From CAZYMF01 sp964648215 (lineage in GTDB: Bacteria; Desulfobacterota; Binatia; HRBIN30; JACQVA1), in the NCBI GenBank assembly GCA_964648215.1, contig CAZYMF010000001.1, forward strand, positions 1 to 64,000: a stretch of DNA of 64,000 nt, in the 5' to 3' direction. The notes under the pieces are model-generated. The model ran no database searches, was not told the origin of the DNA, and saw nothing but the letters and a program-made list of their open reading frames with translations. Every line of letters starts with the position of its first letter. Positions within the stretch are counted from its first letter, which is position 1. Shown one piece after another: positions 27,721 to 37,205 of this stretch. The position numbers were made by a program, and so were the translations under genes.

Positions 27721-28896
27721 TCAGCTCGCCTTCTTGACCTTTCCTTCCTGCTCCGCGGTGTGCTTCGACACCTCGGTCATGATCGCCTGCACCGCGGCAC
27801 CCATGAACTCGGGACGATTCTCCGCGGCCCAGTCGCGCGAGCGCACGGTGCCCTCGGTCGATCCCTGGAAGTGCGGCATGACGTAGCGGGCGATGAGTTC
27901 GTAGCTCTTTCGCGTCGCCTCGCGGTCGGCCCACTCGTGCGCCATCTGCAGGAAGCAGCCGAAGCCACCCGACTGTGTCTGCATCCGCTCGATCTGGGCG
28001 ACGGCGTCCTCGACCGAGCCGATGACGGCGAAGCCGGTGGCGTTGATGGCGTCGACGGCGTCGTCGATCGATCCCTCCGGGGCCAGGGGCAGCGCGGCCA
28101 CGCGGCGAAAGTAGTCGAGCCAGGCCTCGAGGCCGAAGCGGACGTTCTCGCGCGCCTTCTCGCGCGTTTCGGCGATGTGCATCGGGCCGACCAGGCGCCA
28201 GCGATTGCGATCGACGCTGTGGCCGTGCTCGGCCGCCTTGGCCTCGCAGATCTCCCAGTTGCTGGCCAGGGCGTTGAAGCCGCCGGTGGTGGTCGCCCCG
28301 ATCGACAGCAGGCTGAGGCCGTACTTGCCGGCGGCGCGCGCCCCCGCCGGCGAGACCTGCGAGGCGACGGCGATCTCCATGTGGGGCTTGGTGTACGACC
28401 GCAGCTGCAGGCGAGCATCGCGGAGCTTGAACCAATCGGTCTCCATCGTCACCGTCTCGCCGCGTAGCAGCGGCACGAGCGCGGCCAGGGCCTCGTCCAT
28501 CATGTCGCGCTGGCGCTGTACGTCGATCCCCATCATGAAGGCGTCGGATGGCAGCGCCCCGGGGCCGACGCCGAACATCACCCGCCCGCGGGTCTGATGG
28601 TCGAGCTGCATCATGCGATCGGCGAGCATCAGGGGATGGTGGTAGGGCACGGAGGACACGCCGGTTCCCAGGCGGAGGTGACGGGTACGCTCGGCGGCGG
28701 CCGCGATGAACACCTCGGGCGACGCGATGATCTCGTAGCCGGCCGAGTGGTGCTCGCCGACCCAGACCTCGTCGTAGCCGAGGCGGTCGAGCCACTCGAT
28801 CAGCTCGAAGTCGCGGTGCAGCGACAGCGTCGGGTTTTCGCGCACCGGATGGAACGGGGCGATGAACATGCCGAAATCGAGGCGGCTCACAGACAT
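27721..28896 (-). CDS. LLM-class flavin-dependent oxidoreductase
   Basis: 391 residues from ATG 28896 with GGAG nine bases upstream. It is a bacterial luciferase-like TIM barrel: LDFGMFIAPFHPVRENP, YDEVWVGEHHSAGYEI, LRLGTGVSSVPYHHPLMLAD and RGRVMFGVGPGALPSDAFMM. It uses FMNH2 or F420 to oxidise or reduce an organic substrate. The length and the LPLAPEGSIDDAVDAINA insertion fit alkanal-monooxygenase-type members. Ends nine bases from the convergent hydrolase. Confidence 0.92.
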   Translation of the reverse strand: MSVSRLDFGMFIAPFHPVRENPTLSLHRDFELIEWLDRLGYDEVWVGEHHSAGYEIIASPEVFIAAAAERTRHLRLGTGVSSVPYHHPLMLADRMMQLDHQTRGRVMFGVGPGALPSDAFMMGIDVQRQRDMMDEALAALVPLLRGETVTMETDWFKLRDARLQLRSYTKPHMEIAVASQVSPAGARAAGKYGLSLLSIGATTTGGFNALASNWEICEAKAAEHGHSVDRNRWRLVGPMHIAETREKARENVRFGLEAWLDYFRRVAALPLAPEGSIDDAVDAINATGFAVIGSVEDAVAQIERMQTQSGGFGCFLQMAHEWADREATRKSYELIARYVMPHFQGSTEGTVRSRDWAAENRPEFMGAAVQAIMTEVSKHTAEQEGKVKKAS

Positions 28897-29071
28897 GGGG
28901 ATGGTCTCCTTCCGGTTGGGGAGGCTTCGTGTTCGAGGGCCGTGTTTCGTCGGAGGCGCCTTTGTAACCGCGGGGCGCCGGTGAGGCAAGCAATCCAATC
29001 GCGGGGTCGCTAGAATGGTGGGTGACCGGTTCGAGAAGCCGTGTGACCGGCGGGAAAGGCGGAGCAGACGT

Positions 29072-30499
29072 ATGGGCAAGCGACATCACGCGGGCGTGGG
29101 ACATGGCACAACCCTCTCGTTTCACGGCGCCGCCGGCGAGGTCACCGGTTCCTGCTATCTCCTGGAGACGCGGCAGGCGCGAGTCGTCGTCGATTTCGGC
29201 CTCTTCCAGGGCGGGCCGACGGCCGAGGTGCGCAACCGCCGGCTGCCGCCGTTCGATATCGGGTCGGTGGACGCGATCGTCCTGTCGCACGGCCACATCG
29301 ACCACTCCGGACGCCTGCCGTTGCTGCCGCGGCTCGGCTACACCGGCCCGGTCTTCACCACCCCGGCGACCGTGGATCTGTGCGGCATCATGCTCCCCGA
29401 CGCGGCGCACCTGCAGGAGCAGGATGCGCTGCGCTATAGCCGCAAGCGCCAGCGCCGCGGCAAGACGGCGCTGCAGCCGCTCTACACGCAGGCCGACGCG
29501 GCGCAGGTGCTGTCGCAGCTCGAGGCGGTGCCCTACGATACGCCGCACGAGATCGCCCCGGGCGTTCGCCTGCGCCTCGTCGATGCCGGGCACATCCTCG
29601 GCTCGGCGATCGTCGAGCTGACGGTGGACGACGGCGGCCGGCGGCCCGTCCTGGTGTTCTCCGGGGACCTCGGCAACGCGGCGACCCCGTTGCTGCGGGA
29701 TCCGTCGGTGCTGACGCGCGCCGACGTGCTGGTGCTGGAATCGACCTACGGCGATCGCGACCACCGGCCGCTGCCGGAGACCATCGAGCAGCTCGCGGCG
29801 ATTCTCGAGCAGGCCCGGCGGCCGGCCGGCAAGGTGCTGATCCCTTCATTCGCCGTCGGTCGCAGCCAGGATTTGATCTACCACCTCGGCGAGCTGCGGC
29901 GACAGGGGCGGCTCGGCGACGTGCCCGTCTACTTGGACAGCCCGATGGCCATCGCCACCACCGAGCTCTACCGGCGCCACCGCGAGGTGTTCGATGCCGA
30001 GGCCTGGGCGATAATCGAGCGTGGCGACACGCCGTTGAACTTTCCCAACCTGCACTTCACCCGCACGGCGCAGGAGTCGCAGGCGCTCAACGAGGTGGAC
30101 GGCGGCGCGATCATCCTGTCGGCCTCGGGCATGTGCACCGGCGGTCGCATCCTGCACCACCTCAAGCACAACGTCTGGCGCCCCGAGGTGCACATCGTCA
30201 TCGTCGGCTTCCAGGCCCAGGGGACCCCGGGCCGCGCCCTGGTCGACGGGGCCAAGGCCATCACGCTCATGGGCGAGAAGCTCGCCGTCCGCGCCAACGT
30301 CCACACCCTCGGCGGCTTCTCCGCCCACGCCGGCCAGTCCCAGCTCGTCGCCTGGGCCCGCAACTTCCGCGACGTCCGCCCGCGCGTCTTCCTCACCCAC
30401 GGCGAGCCGAAGGCGCGGGACGCGTTGCGGGACCGGCTCGAGCGGGAGATCGGCATGAAGTGCGAGTGTCCGGAGCGCGGCAACGCGGCCGAGATTTGA
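29072..30499 (+). CDS. Beta-CASP metallo-beta-lactamase ribonuclease-like protein
   Basis: 475 residues from ATG 29072. Metallo-lactamase motifs include VTGSCYLLE, FGLFQGG, LSHGHIDHSGRLPLL and DAGHILGSAIVEL. The beta-CASP part has LESTYGDRDH, IPSFAVGRSQDLIYHLGEL, LSASGMCTGGRILHHLKHN and the final FSAHAGQ / FLTHGEPKA. This is the exonuclease/endonuclease architecture of bacterial YSH1/CPSF-73 relatives acting on RNA. Probably cytosolic RNA turnover. Confidence 0.94.
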   Translation: MGKRHHAGVGHGTTLSFHGAAGEVTGSCYLLETRQARVVVDFGLFQGGPTAEVRNRRLPPFDIGSVDAIVLSHGHIDHSGRLPLLPRLGYTGPVFTTPATVDLCGIMLPDAAHLQEQDALRYSRKRQRRGKTALQPLYTQADAAQVLSQLEAVPYDTPHEIAPGVRLRLVDAGHILGSAIVELTVDDGGRRPVLVFSGDLGNAATPLLRDPSVLTRADVLVLESTYGDRDHRPLPETIEQLAAILEQARRPAGKVLIPSFAVGRSQDLIYHLGELRRQGRLGDVPVYLDSPMAIATTELYRRHREVFDAEAWAIIERGDTPLNFPNLHFTRTAQESQALNEVDGGAIILSASGMCTGGRILHHLKHNVWRPEVHIVIVGFQAQGTPGRALVDGAKAITLMGEKLAVRANVHTLGGFSAHAGQSQLVAWARNFRDVRPRVFLTHGEPKARDALRDRLEREIGMKCECPERGNAAEI

Positions 30500-30739
30500 G
30501 GCGGAAGGGAGGCGTGACGGCTCGTCCGCCGACGGCCTTGCTGCCTTCGTTCCGCGGTCGTTCGCTGCCCTTTTGCGCCAGCGGCGCGAAAAGCGCCACC
30601 GCTGGGCCGGGTGAGGGGATGACGATATCAGGCGCGTGCAGGCGCAGGGGCGATCCGGCCCATTTCTCCCGTTGACCCAGGCTCGTCGCCGGGCGATGAT
30701 TCCAGCCTGCCTGTTCGACAACGGCAAAAGGAGGCGACG

Positions 30740-31750
30740 ATGCGACTCGCTCTCTCGGCATTGCTGGTGGCAACCCTGATCTCGGCGGCCGCGGCGCAGG
30801 AGACGCCTTCGGCGGCGAAGAAGATCCTCTTCGGTATCCAGACGGGGCAGCAGGACACGACCTACGCGGACCTCGTCGCCGTCTGGAAGGAGGCGGAGAC
30901 CCTCGGCTTCGACAGTGCCTGGGATTTCGACCACTTCATCCCGATCCGCGGCGACAAGGACGGCCCCTGCCTCGAAGGCTGGACGCTGCTGAGCGCGTTG
31001 GCGGCCAATACCAACAAGATCCGCATCGGTACGCTGGTCACCGGCAACACCTACCGCAACCCGGCGCTGCTGGCGAAGATGGCCACCACCGTCGACATCA
31101 TCAGCGGCGGGCGCCTCAATCTCGGCATCGGCGCCGGCTGGTTCGAGACCGACCACACGGCCTACGGCTTCTCCTACTACACGGCCAAGGAGCGCGCCGA
31201 TCGGCTCGGCGAGGCGCTCGACGTCATGACGCAGCTGTGGACCAAGGATCACCCGACGTTCACGGGCAAGTACTACAAGCTCGAGAATGCCCCGTTCAGT
31301 CCGCCGCCGAGCCAGCAGCCGCACCCGCCGATCATCATCGGCGGGCAGGGGAAGAAGTGGATCATGCCGCTGGTGGCGCGCTACGCCGACGGCTGGAACG
31401 TGCCGATCGGAATCTCCCCCGCGGGCATCGAGAAGCGCATGGAGATCGTTCACAAAGAGTGCGACCGCATCGGCCGCAAGCCCTGTAACATCGAGGTCTC
31501 GGCGCTGCTGATCCTGTACTCCATCTCCGACGTGCCGCTGGCGGGTCCGGCGCTCAAGCTCGGCGCCCGCATGGTCGAAGGGAAGGGGATCTCCCGCTCG
31601 TTGCTGGTCGGCTCGCCCAAGGACATCACCGAGCAGATCCGTCCCTACGTCGACGCCGGGGTGACCCACGTGATCGTTCACATCGAGCCGCCGTACAACG
31701 GCGAGATGCTGCGCCGCTTCGCCCAGGAGGTCATCCCCAACTTCCGCTGA
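30740..31750 (+). CDS. Exported LLM-class oxidoreductase (F420-type) with signal peptide
   Basis: 336 residues with a strong AAAAGGAGG (30726-30734). The first 20 residues (MRLALSALLVATLISAAAAQ) form a convincing Sec signal with an Ala cleavage site. The barrel follows: FGIQTGQQDTTYADLVAVWK, SAWDFDHFIPI, IRIGTLVTGNTYRNPALLAK, SGGRLNLGIGAGWF and GGQGKKWIMPLVARYADGWN, as in F420-dependent dehydrogenases and luciferase-like proteins. Export of a cofactor-loaded barrel by Sec is unusual, so cofactor use outside the cytoplasm is uncertain. Confidence 0.9.
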   Translation: MRLALSALLVATLISAAAAQETPSAAKKILFGIQTGQQDTTYADLVAVWKEAETLGFDSAWDFDHFIPIRGDKDGPCLEGWTLLSALAANTNKIRIGTLVTGNTYRNPALLAKMATTVDIISGGRLNLGIGAGWFETDHTAYGFSYYTAKERADRLGEALDVMTQLWTKDHPTFTGKYYKLENAPFSPPPSQQPHPPIIIGGQGKKWIMPLVARYADGWNVPIGISPAGIEKRMEIVHKECDRIGRKPCNIEVSALLILYSISDVPLAGPALKLGARMVEGKGISRSLLVGSPKDITEQIRPYVDAGVTHVIVHIEPPYNGEMLRRFAQEVIPNFR

Positions 31751-31856
31751 AGGCCGAAAACGAACGGGCGAAAGCACCGGCGGCCGGTCGAATCGGTGGG
31801 CGCCGCCCGGAGACCTGGGTTGCGGTGTGGCCGTGATTGGGTCATGACGGGGGCGC

Positions 31857-33065
31857 ATGACCGTTTCGCGAACAGCCCGCGCGCGCGACGAATCGTTTCT
31901 CTACGTGGAGGATCAGGCCGCGCTGCGCCGTTTGGTCGGGCGGCTGGCGGACTGCGAGCGCTTCGGCCTCGACACCGAGTTCGTCGGCGAGCGCACCTAC
32001 GTGCCCCAGCTCGAGCTGATCCAGGTGGCCAACGAGCACGTCTGCGCCATCCTCGACTGCCGGGCCCTGGGCAAGCTCGATCCGTTTCTGCCCGTTCTCT
32101 TCGATCAGCGGATCGAGAAGATATTCCACGCCGGCCAGCAGGATCTGGAGCTGTTCTTCGCGCTGACGCAGCAGGTGCCGACGCCCCTGTTCGATACGCA
32201 GGTGGCCGCGGCCATGGTCGGCTACGGCGCCCAGCCCGGCTACGCGCCGCTGGTCGAGCGCGTGCTCGGCGTGACCGTGGAGAAGACCGAGACGCTGACC
32301 GATTGGACGCGACGGCCGCTGACGGCGGCGCAGCTGGCCTATGCCGCCGATGACGTGCGCTACCTGCTGCCGCTCCACGACCACCTGGTTCACCGCCTCG
32401 AGGAGCTCGACCGCGTGGCATGGGTGCAGGAGGAGTTCCGGCGGTTGGAGCAGAACGCCGGGGCCGGGCGCCCGGCCCCGGAAGCGGCTTACCGGCGCGT
32501 TCGCGGTCGCGGCGGCCTGCGCGCCAAGGGGTTGGCGATCCTGCGCGAGCTGGCCGCTTGGCGCGACGGCGAGGCGCGGCAGCGCGACAAGCCGCGCGGC
32601 AGCATCCTGCGCGACGAGATCCTGGTGGAGCTGGCACGGCGGGCTCCGACCACGGCGACGATGCTACGCGGTCTGCGCGGGTTTCACTCGCGCGAGATCG
32701 AGCGCAGCGCGGATCAGATTCTGGCCGCGGTGGCGCGGGCGCTGGCGTTGCCGAAGACCGAGTGGCCGGAGCCGGCGCGCACGACGACGGAGTCGGCGCC
32801 CACCGGGTTGGTCGAGGTGCTGCAGGCGGTGTTGCGCGTGCGCGCCGAGCAGGCGCACATGGCCCCCGGCCTGCTGGCGACGACGGCCGACCTGGAGGCG
32901 CTGGCGGTGCGTCACGGCAGCGGCGGCGCCGACGAGCTGCCGATTCTCCAGGGCTGGCGCCGCAAGATCGCCGGCGAGCATCTGCTGCGCCTGCTCGAGG
33001 GCCGTGCCGCGCTGCGCGTGGATCCGGCCACGCACCGGCTCCGCATCGAGGGCCATCGCGGTTGA
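31857..33065 (+). CDS. rnd: Ribonuclease D
   Basis: 402 residues. The DEDD exonuclease motifs are in order: GLDTEFVGERTYVP (D-E), FHAGQQDLELFF (D), DTQVAAAMVGYG and YAADDVRYLLPLHD (Y..D), followed by HRDC-type helical domains (about 215-290 and 310-385). It performs 3'-5' trimming of tRNA and other stable RNAs in the cytosol. It stands between the exported LLM gene and the glycan operon with no overlap to either. Confidence 0.95.
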   Translation: MTVSRTARARDESFLYVEDQAALRRLVGRLADCERFGLDTEFVGERTYVPQLELIQVANEHVCAILDCRALGKLDPFLPVLFDQRIEKIFHAGQQDLELFFALTQQVPTPLFDTQVAAAMVGYGAQPGYAPLVERVLGVTVEKTETLTDWTRRPLTAAQLAYAADDVRYLLPLHDHLVHRLEELDRVAWVQEEFRRLEQNAGAGRPAPEAAYRRVRGRGGLRAKGLAILRELAAWRDGEARQRDKPRGSILRDEILVELARRAPTTATMLRGLRGFHSREIERSADQILAAVARALALPKTEWPEPARTTTESAPTGLVEVLQAVLRVRAEQAHMAPGLLATTADLEALAVRHGSGGADELPILQGWRRKIAGEHLLRLLEGRAALRVDPATHRLRIEGHRG

Positions 33066-33194
33066 GCGCCGCGAGCCTTTTGCAAACGCCCGCGGCGGGT
33101 GGCAATCTGCCCGCCAGCCGAGACGGCTCCCGTCGCTGGCGGCGAACGGCAGCGTTTTCGGACACCTAGCACAGGCCAGCACCCCTCTCGGAGC

Positions 33195-35759
33195 ATGGAG
33201 ACGAGCCCGGCAAACAGCGACCCCCGCGACCCCGAGGTCTCCGTCCTGGTGCCGGCGTACAACGCCGCCCCTTTTCTCGCCGCCAACCTGCAGTGCCTGG
33301 CCGATTTTCTCCGGGGGCAGCCCTACGACAGCGAGATCATTCTGGTCGACGACGGCAGCACCGATCGCACCGGCGCGATCGGCGAAGAGTTCGCGTGTGC
33401 CTGCGCGTCGCCGTCCGTGCGCGTTTTGCACGGCGACCGCAACGAGGGCAAAGGCGCGGCGATCACGCGCGGGCTGGGGGCCGCGCGCGGGCGTTTCGCC
33501 GTCATTCTCGATGCCGACCTCGAGTACGCGCCGGAGCAGATCGCGCCGCTGGTCGCGGCCTTGCAGCGGGGGGCCGATCTCGCCGTGGCGAATCGCCAGC
33601 TGCCGCAATCGCGTCTGCGGCTGCATCGCTCGGAGCTGCCCCACCACTTCTTGCGCTACGTCGTCGGACGCATTCTCAATCTCGGTGTGCGGGCGCTGCT
33701 GCTGCCGGGCATGCACGACACGCAGGCCGGTCTCAAGGGGCTGCGCGTCGAGAGCACGCGCCCGCTGGCCGGACGCCTGCGCTGCCGCCGCTTCGGCGTC
33801 GACGTCGAGATGCTCCTGCTCGCGCGCGAGCAGGGGCTCGCGGTGGTCGAGGTGCCGGTCGTGGTGGAGAGTCACGGCGAGCACAGCACCATTCGCCTGG
33901 CCAGCGACAGCGCCGTGCTGCTGCGCGACCTCGGGGTCATCCTGTTCCGCTCCGTGCTGGGAACGCTGGGAGAGGCCACCGGCTGGCGCGGCGGTCTGCC
34001 GGTGCCGGTCTCCCGCGGCGTGGCGCGGCGGACGATCGGGCTTCTCGCCGGCCTGCTGTTGCTGGTCGCCGGCGGGTTGATGACCCACTATCACCTGGCC
34101 GACCTGGGCGGGCGCGCCTTCGTCTCGTGGCTGGTGGCGCTGGCGGCGATCCTTCTGCTCGCCTCGGGCCTCGACGGCGGCTGGTATCGCAGCCGCCGGC
34201 CGCGCTTCGCGTCGCGCGGCGAGCTGCTCGTGTTCTGCGGGCTGCTGGCGGTGGTGGCCCTGCTGCGGCTCTATCATCTCGACACCGTGCCGCCGATGAT
34301 GCACGGCGACTCCGCCGAGTGCGGCATGCTCGGCCGCGACATCCTCGCCGGGCGAGTGGCCGACGTGTTCGATTTCTCCCCCTGGTACAATACGCCGTTC
34401 ATCAGCTTCACCCCCTATGCGGCCAGCTTCGGCGCGTTCCGCCTCTCGGTTTTCAGCCTGCGTCTGCCCTCGGCGCTGATGGGAATCCTGGCCGCGGTGC
34501 CGCTCTATTTTCTCGGGCGGGCGTGGTTCGGAACCCGCGTGGCGCAGCTGACCACGTTCCTCTACGCGGTCTCGCATCCGCTGGTTCACTTCAGCCGCAT
34601 CGGCCTGTGGAACATCGAGGTGATGTTCGTTCAGGTGTTCGTGTTCGCCTTCCTGATCGGCGCCCTGTCCCGCGGCAGCGCCGTGCTCGGCGCGGTCGCG
34701 GGCATTCTCACCGGTGTCGGCCTGTATTCCTACACCGCGGCGCGCATCATTCCGGTGATTGCGGCGGTCACACTGGCGTTCGCGCTGCTCACGCGGCTGC
34801 GGCGCTGGCGCGAGGTGATGCGGGTGGCGCTGCCGTTCGCGCTCGGCGCCGCGATGGCGCTGCTCCCCCTGGTGCTCGACTACGTCAAGCACCCGGACGT
34901 CCTGGAGGCGGACCGGACCCGGGCCGTGTCGGTTCTCGGTGACGAGAACCGACAGGCGGTGGAGCAGAAGTACGATGTCCATTCCGCCTGGGGGCTGTTG
35001 CGCGAGCAGACCCGGCGCACGCTCGCCGGCTTCAGCAGCCTGGGCGACGCCAGCACGCAGTATGGCAGCGACCAGCCGATTCTGTCGCCGTTTTCCCTGC
35101 CGTTCTTCCTTCTCGGGATCGGTCTGGCTCTGTGGCACCTGCGCGAGCAACGTTACTTCGTCCCGCTGGCCTGGCTGCTGCTGATACTGGTCTTCGGCAG
35201 CATCCTGGTGCTCGACCCGCCGTCGTACACGCGGCTGGTCGCAGCGTTTCCGGTCGTCTGCCTGTTCGTGGCGATCGGTATCGACGCCGCGGTGCGTGTG
35301 CTCGAACGCCGAGACCTGCTGCGGGCGCATGATGCGGCGGCGCTCTGCGGCCTGGTGCTGCTCCAGTCGGCGGCTTTCAATCTGGTCGGCTACTACAACT
35401 TCCTCGGGCGCATGGACGTGATGCCGCGCGAGTGGGATGTCCTCAAGGTCATGACCAACAGCGGACCCAAGGTCGACTACTACCTGTTCACCGGGCCGTT
35501 CCTGTATGCGGACCACGCCGTCTTCCGGCTGTTCTCCGACGGGGCGCGCACGGTGTCGGGTTTCAGCGACACGGACATTCCCGACCGCCTGGTGCGCGAC
35601 ACGGTGTTCGTGCTGACGCCCGAGTTCCGCCGCCTCGGCGTGGTCATTCAGGAGCGGCTGCCCGGCGCCGAGATGCAGGTCTACCGCACGCAAGGCCAGT
35701 CGCAGGTGTTCGTCTACCGCTGCACGACGAGCAACGGCTGCCGCCGGGGGACGGCATGA
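33195..35759 (+). CDS. Fusion of GT2 glycosyltransferase and GT-C membrane glycosyltransferase
   Basis: 854 residues. N-terminal ~270 residues are a GT2 domain like polyprenyl-phosphate sugar synthases: VSVLVPAYNAAPFLAANLQC, ILVDDGSTDRTG, FAVILDADLEYAPEQIAPLV and MHDTQAGLKGLR. Residues about 275-740 form a dozen membrane helices with GT39/ArnT-like features, including the acidic loop GDSAECGMLGRDILAG and WYNTPF. A short soluble tail follows. One protein could both charge a lipid-phosphate carrier with sugar and use it on the outer face of the inner membrane. The next gene overlaps by ATGA. Confidence 0.9.
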   Translation: METSPANSDPRDPEVSVLVPAYNAAPFLAANLQCLADFLRGQPYDSEIILVDDGSTDRTGAIGEEFACACASPSVRVLHGDRNEGKGAAITRGLGAARGRFAVILDADLEYAPEQIAPLVAALQRGADLAVANRQLPQSRLRLHRSELPHHFLRYVVGRILNLGVRALLLPGMHDTQAGLKGLRVESTRPLAGRLRCRRFGVDVEMLLLAREQGLAVVEVPVVVESHGEHSTIRLASDSAVLLRDLGVILFRSVLGTLGEATGWRGGLPVPVSRGVARRTIGLLAGLLLLVAGGLMTHYHLADLGGRAFVSWLVALAAILLLASGLDGGWYRSRRPRFASRGELLVFCGLLAVVALLRLYHLDTVPPMMHGDSAECGMLGRDILAGRVADVFDFSPWYNTPFISFTPYAASFGAFRLSVFSLRLPSALMGILAAVPLYFLGRAWFGTRVAQLTTFLYAVSHPLVHFSRIGLWNIEVMFVQVFVFAFLIGALSRGSAVLGAVAGILTGVGLYSYTAARIIPVIAAVTLAFALLTRLRRWREVMRVALPFALGAAMALLPLVLDYVKHPDVLEADRTRAVSVLGDENRQAVEQKYDVHSAWGLLREQTRRTLAGFSSLGDASTQYGSDQPILSPFSLPFFLLGIGLALWHLREQRYFVPLAWLLLILVFGSILVLDPPSYTRLVAAFPVVCLFVAIGIDAAVRVLERRDLLRAHDAAALCGLVLLQSAAFNLVGYYNFLGRMDVMPREWDVLKVMTNSGPKVDYYLFTGPFLYADHAVFRLFSDGARTVSGFSDTDIPDRLVRDTVFVLTPEFRRLGVVIQERLPGAEMQVYRTQGQSQVFVYRCTTSNGCRRGTA

Positions 35760-36601
35760 GAGGCGTCCGCGTCGTCCTGGCCGCGGTCGCCCTGTGTGCC
35801 CTGGTGCCGGTGGCCCTGAGCGCCGAGTCGCAGGAGGAGCTGATCAAGGGCGGCCGCTACGCGGAGGCCTACCAGCGGGCGCTGAAGGACAAGGACGCCA
35901 ACGACGCGGCGGGCTCGATCACCTCGCTTGCCTACACGCTGTTGGAGCAAGCTCTGGCCAGTCCCGATTCCTTCCAGCGCTGGTACGCGCTGCGCGCCAC
36001 GCGCACCCTCGGAGCGCCGAACCTGGTGGCGAGCCTGCGCAAGATGGCCCGCGAGGGCGACCGCTACGAGCAGTCGCTGGCTCTCGACGCGCTCATCCTC
36101 ACCGCCCCCAAGCAGGCGCGCGAGGAGTTCATCCAGGCTCTCAGCTCGCCCTATCGTCCGGTCCGGCTGCGCGGCCTGCGCGGCTTGAGCGAGCAGGCCG
36201 ACCCCGACCTGGCCGCGAACTTCAGCACGGTGCTGCTGAACGACAGCGACGCCGACCTGCGGGCGCTCGCCGCCCGTGCCCTCGGGCGCACCGGCTCACC
36301 CAAGGCGATGAAGGCCCTGCGGCGCGCGCTCAACGACTCCTCCGAGGTGGTGCAGGAGGAGGCCGTGCAGGGTCTGGCCAAGCTCGGCGATCCGACGCTG
36401 GGCGCGACGTTGCGCCAGCGTCTGGCCGGAGCGGGCGACGCCGAGGTGCGCATCCGTCTCATCCGTCTGCTCGGCTTCGTCCCCGATCCGGAAAATCTGC
36501 CGACGCTGGGTGCGCTGCTCGCCGATGGGGACTCGGAGGTGCGCGAGTACGCGGCGGCCTCGATCGTGCGCATCAGCCTGCACCTGGAGAAGAAGCCGTG
36601 A
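35756..36601 (+). CDS. Exported HEAT-repeat protein
   Basis: 281 residues from ATG 35756, overlapping the glycosyltransferase stop. A signal peptide (MRGVRVVLAAVALCALVPVALSA, written in part) precedes a short TPR-like start and then HEAT repeats (RPVRLRGLRGLSEQA, ADLRALAARALGRTG, EVVQEEAVQGLAKLG, VREYAAASIVRIS). It is likely a periplasmic scaffold or adaptor for the glycosyltransferase step. It is followed by a methyltransferase whose GTG overlaps its stop. Confidence 0.88.
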   Translation: MRGVRVVLAAVALCALVPVALSAESQEELIKGGRYAEAYQRALKDKDANDAAGSITSLAYTLLEQALASPDSFQRWYALRATRTLGAPNLVASLRKMAREGDRYEQSLALDALILTAPKQAREEFIQALSSPYRPVRLRGLRGLSEQADPDLAANFSTVLLNDSDADLRALAARALGRTGSPKAMKALRRALNDSSEVVQEEAVQGLAKLGDPTLGATLRQRLAGAGDAEVRIRLIRLLGFVPDPENLPTLGALLADGDSEVREYAAASIVRISLHLEKKP

Positions 36602-37200
36602 GCCAGCTGGCGGGAACGGTGCGGCACTTCGATCGTCAGGCCGCCGGCTACGAGACCTTTCGGCGCCGCTGGCCGCTCAGCGTGCTGCAAGAGGAGGAGG
36701 AGACGGCGCTGCGCCATCTCGCCCGCATCGAGCCGGAGGAACGCGTCCTGGACGTCGGCTGCGGTGCCGGCTTCACCCTCCAGTGGCTGCGGGAAAGGCG
36801 GGCGCGCGCGGTCGGCGTCGATCTGTCGCCGCGGATGGCGCGGACGTGCTCGCAGGCCGGGCATGTGGTCTGCGTGCAGGACATGGAAGCGCTCGGCTTT
36901 CGTGCCGCGTTCGACTGGGTCCTGTGCGTCGGCTCGCTGGAGTTCGCGCGCCGGCCGCAGCGTGCGGTGGAGAGCTTCGCCCGGTGTCTGCGGCCGGGCG
37001 GGTCCATGGTCTTGCTGTTCCCGCGCCGCGGGTTGCTGGGCACCCTCTACCGCCTCTACCACCGTTCGCACGGAGTGCCCGTCCAGCTCTTCACCGCCGA
37101 GACGATCACCAGGCTCTTCGTCGCCGCCGGCCTGAGCGAGCCGACGGCGATGATCCACTGCCGGCTGTCCTCGCTCTGCCATGCGCGCCGAGCCGGCTGA
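36598..37200 (+). CDS. Class I SAM-dependent methyltransferase
   Basis: 200 residues from GTG 36598, overlapping the HEAT gene stop (GTGA). The SAM motif VLDVGCGAGFTLQWLRERRA, acidic VGVDLSPRM and a RCLRPGGSMVLLFPR post-motif place it among class I methyltransferases of the UbiE/type-11 group. The substrate could be a sugar, lipid or quinone; the operon favours a glycan or glycolipid. Cytosolic. Confidence 0.88.
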   Translation: MSQLAGTVRHFDRQAAGYETFRRRWPLSVLQEEEETALRHLARIEPEERVLDVGCGAGFTLQWLRERRARAVGVDLSPRMARTCSQAGHVVCVQDMEALGFRAAFDWVLCVGSLEFARRPQRAVESFARCLRPGGSMVLLFPRRGLLGTLYRLYHRSHGVPVQLFTAETITRLFVAAGLSEPTAMIHCRLSSLCHARRAG

Positions 37201-37205
37201 AGGCG

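Noticed and set aside
30578..30605. Hairpin GGCGC-GAAAA-GCGCC with outer pairs between the beta-CASP and LLM genes
   Set aside because: Short, bulged and without a T-tract, and far from the previous stop; not strong enough to call a terminator.
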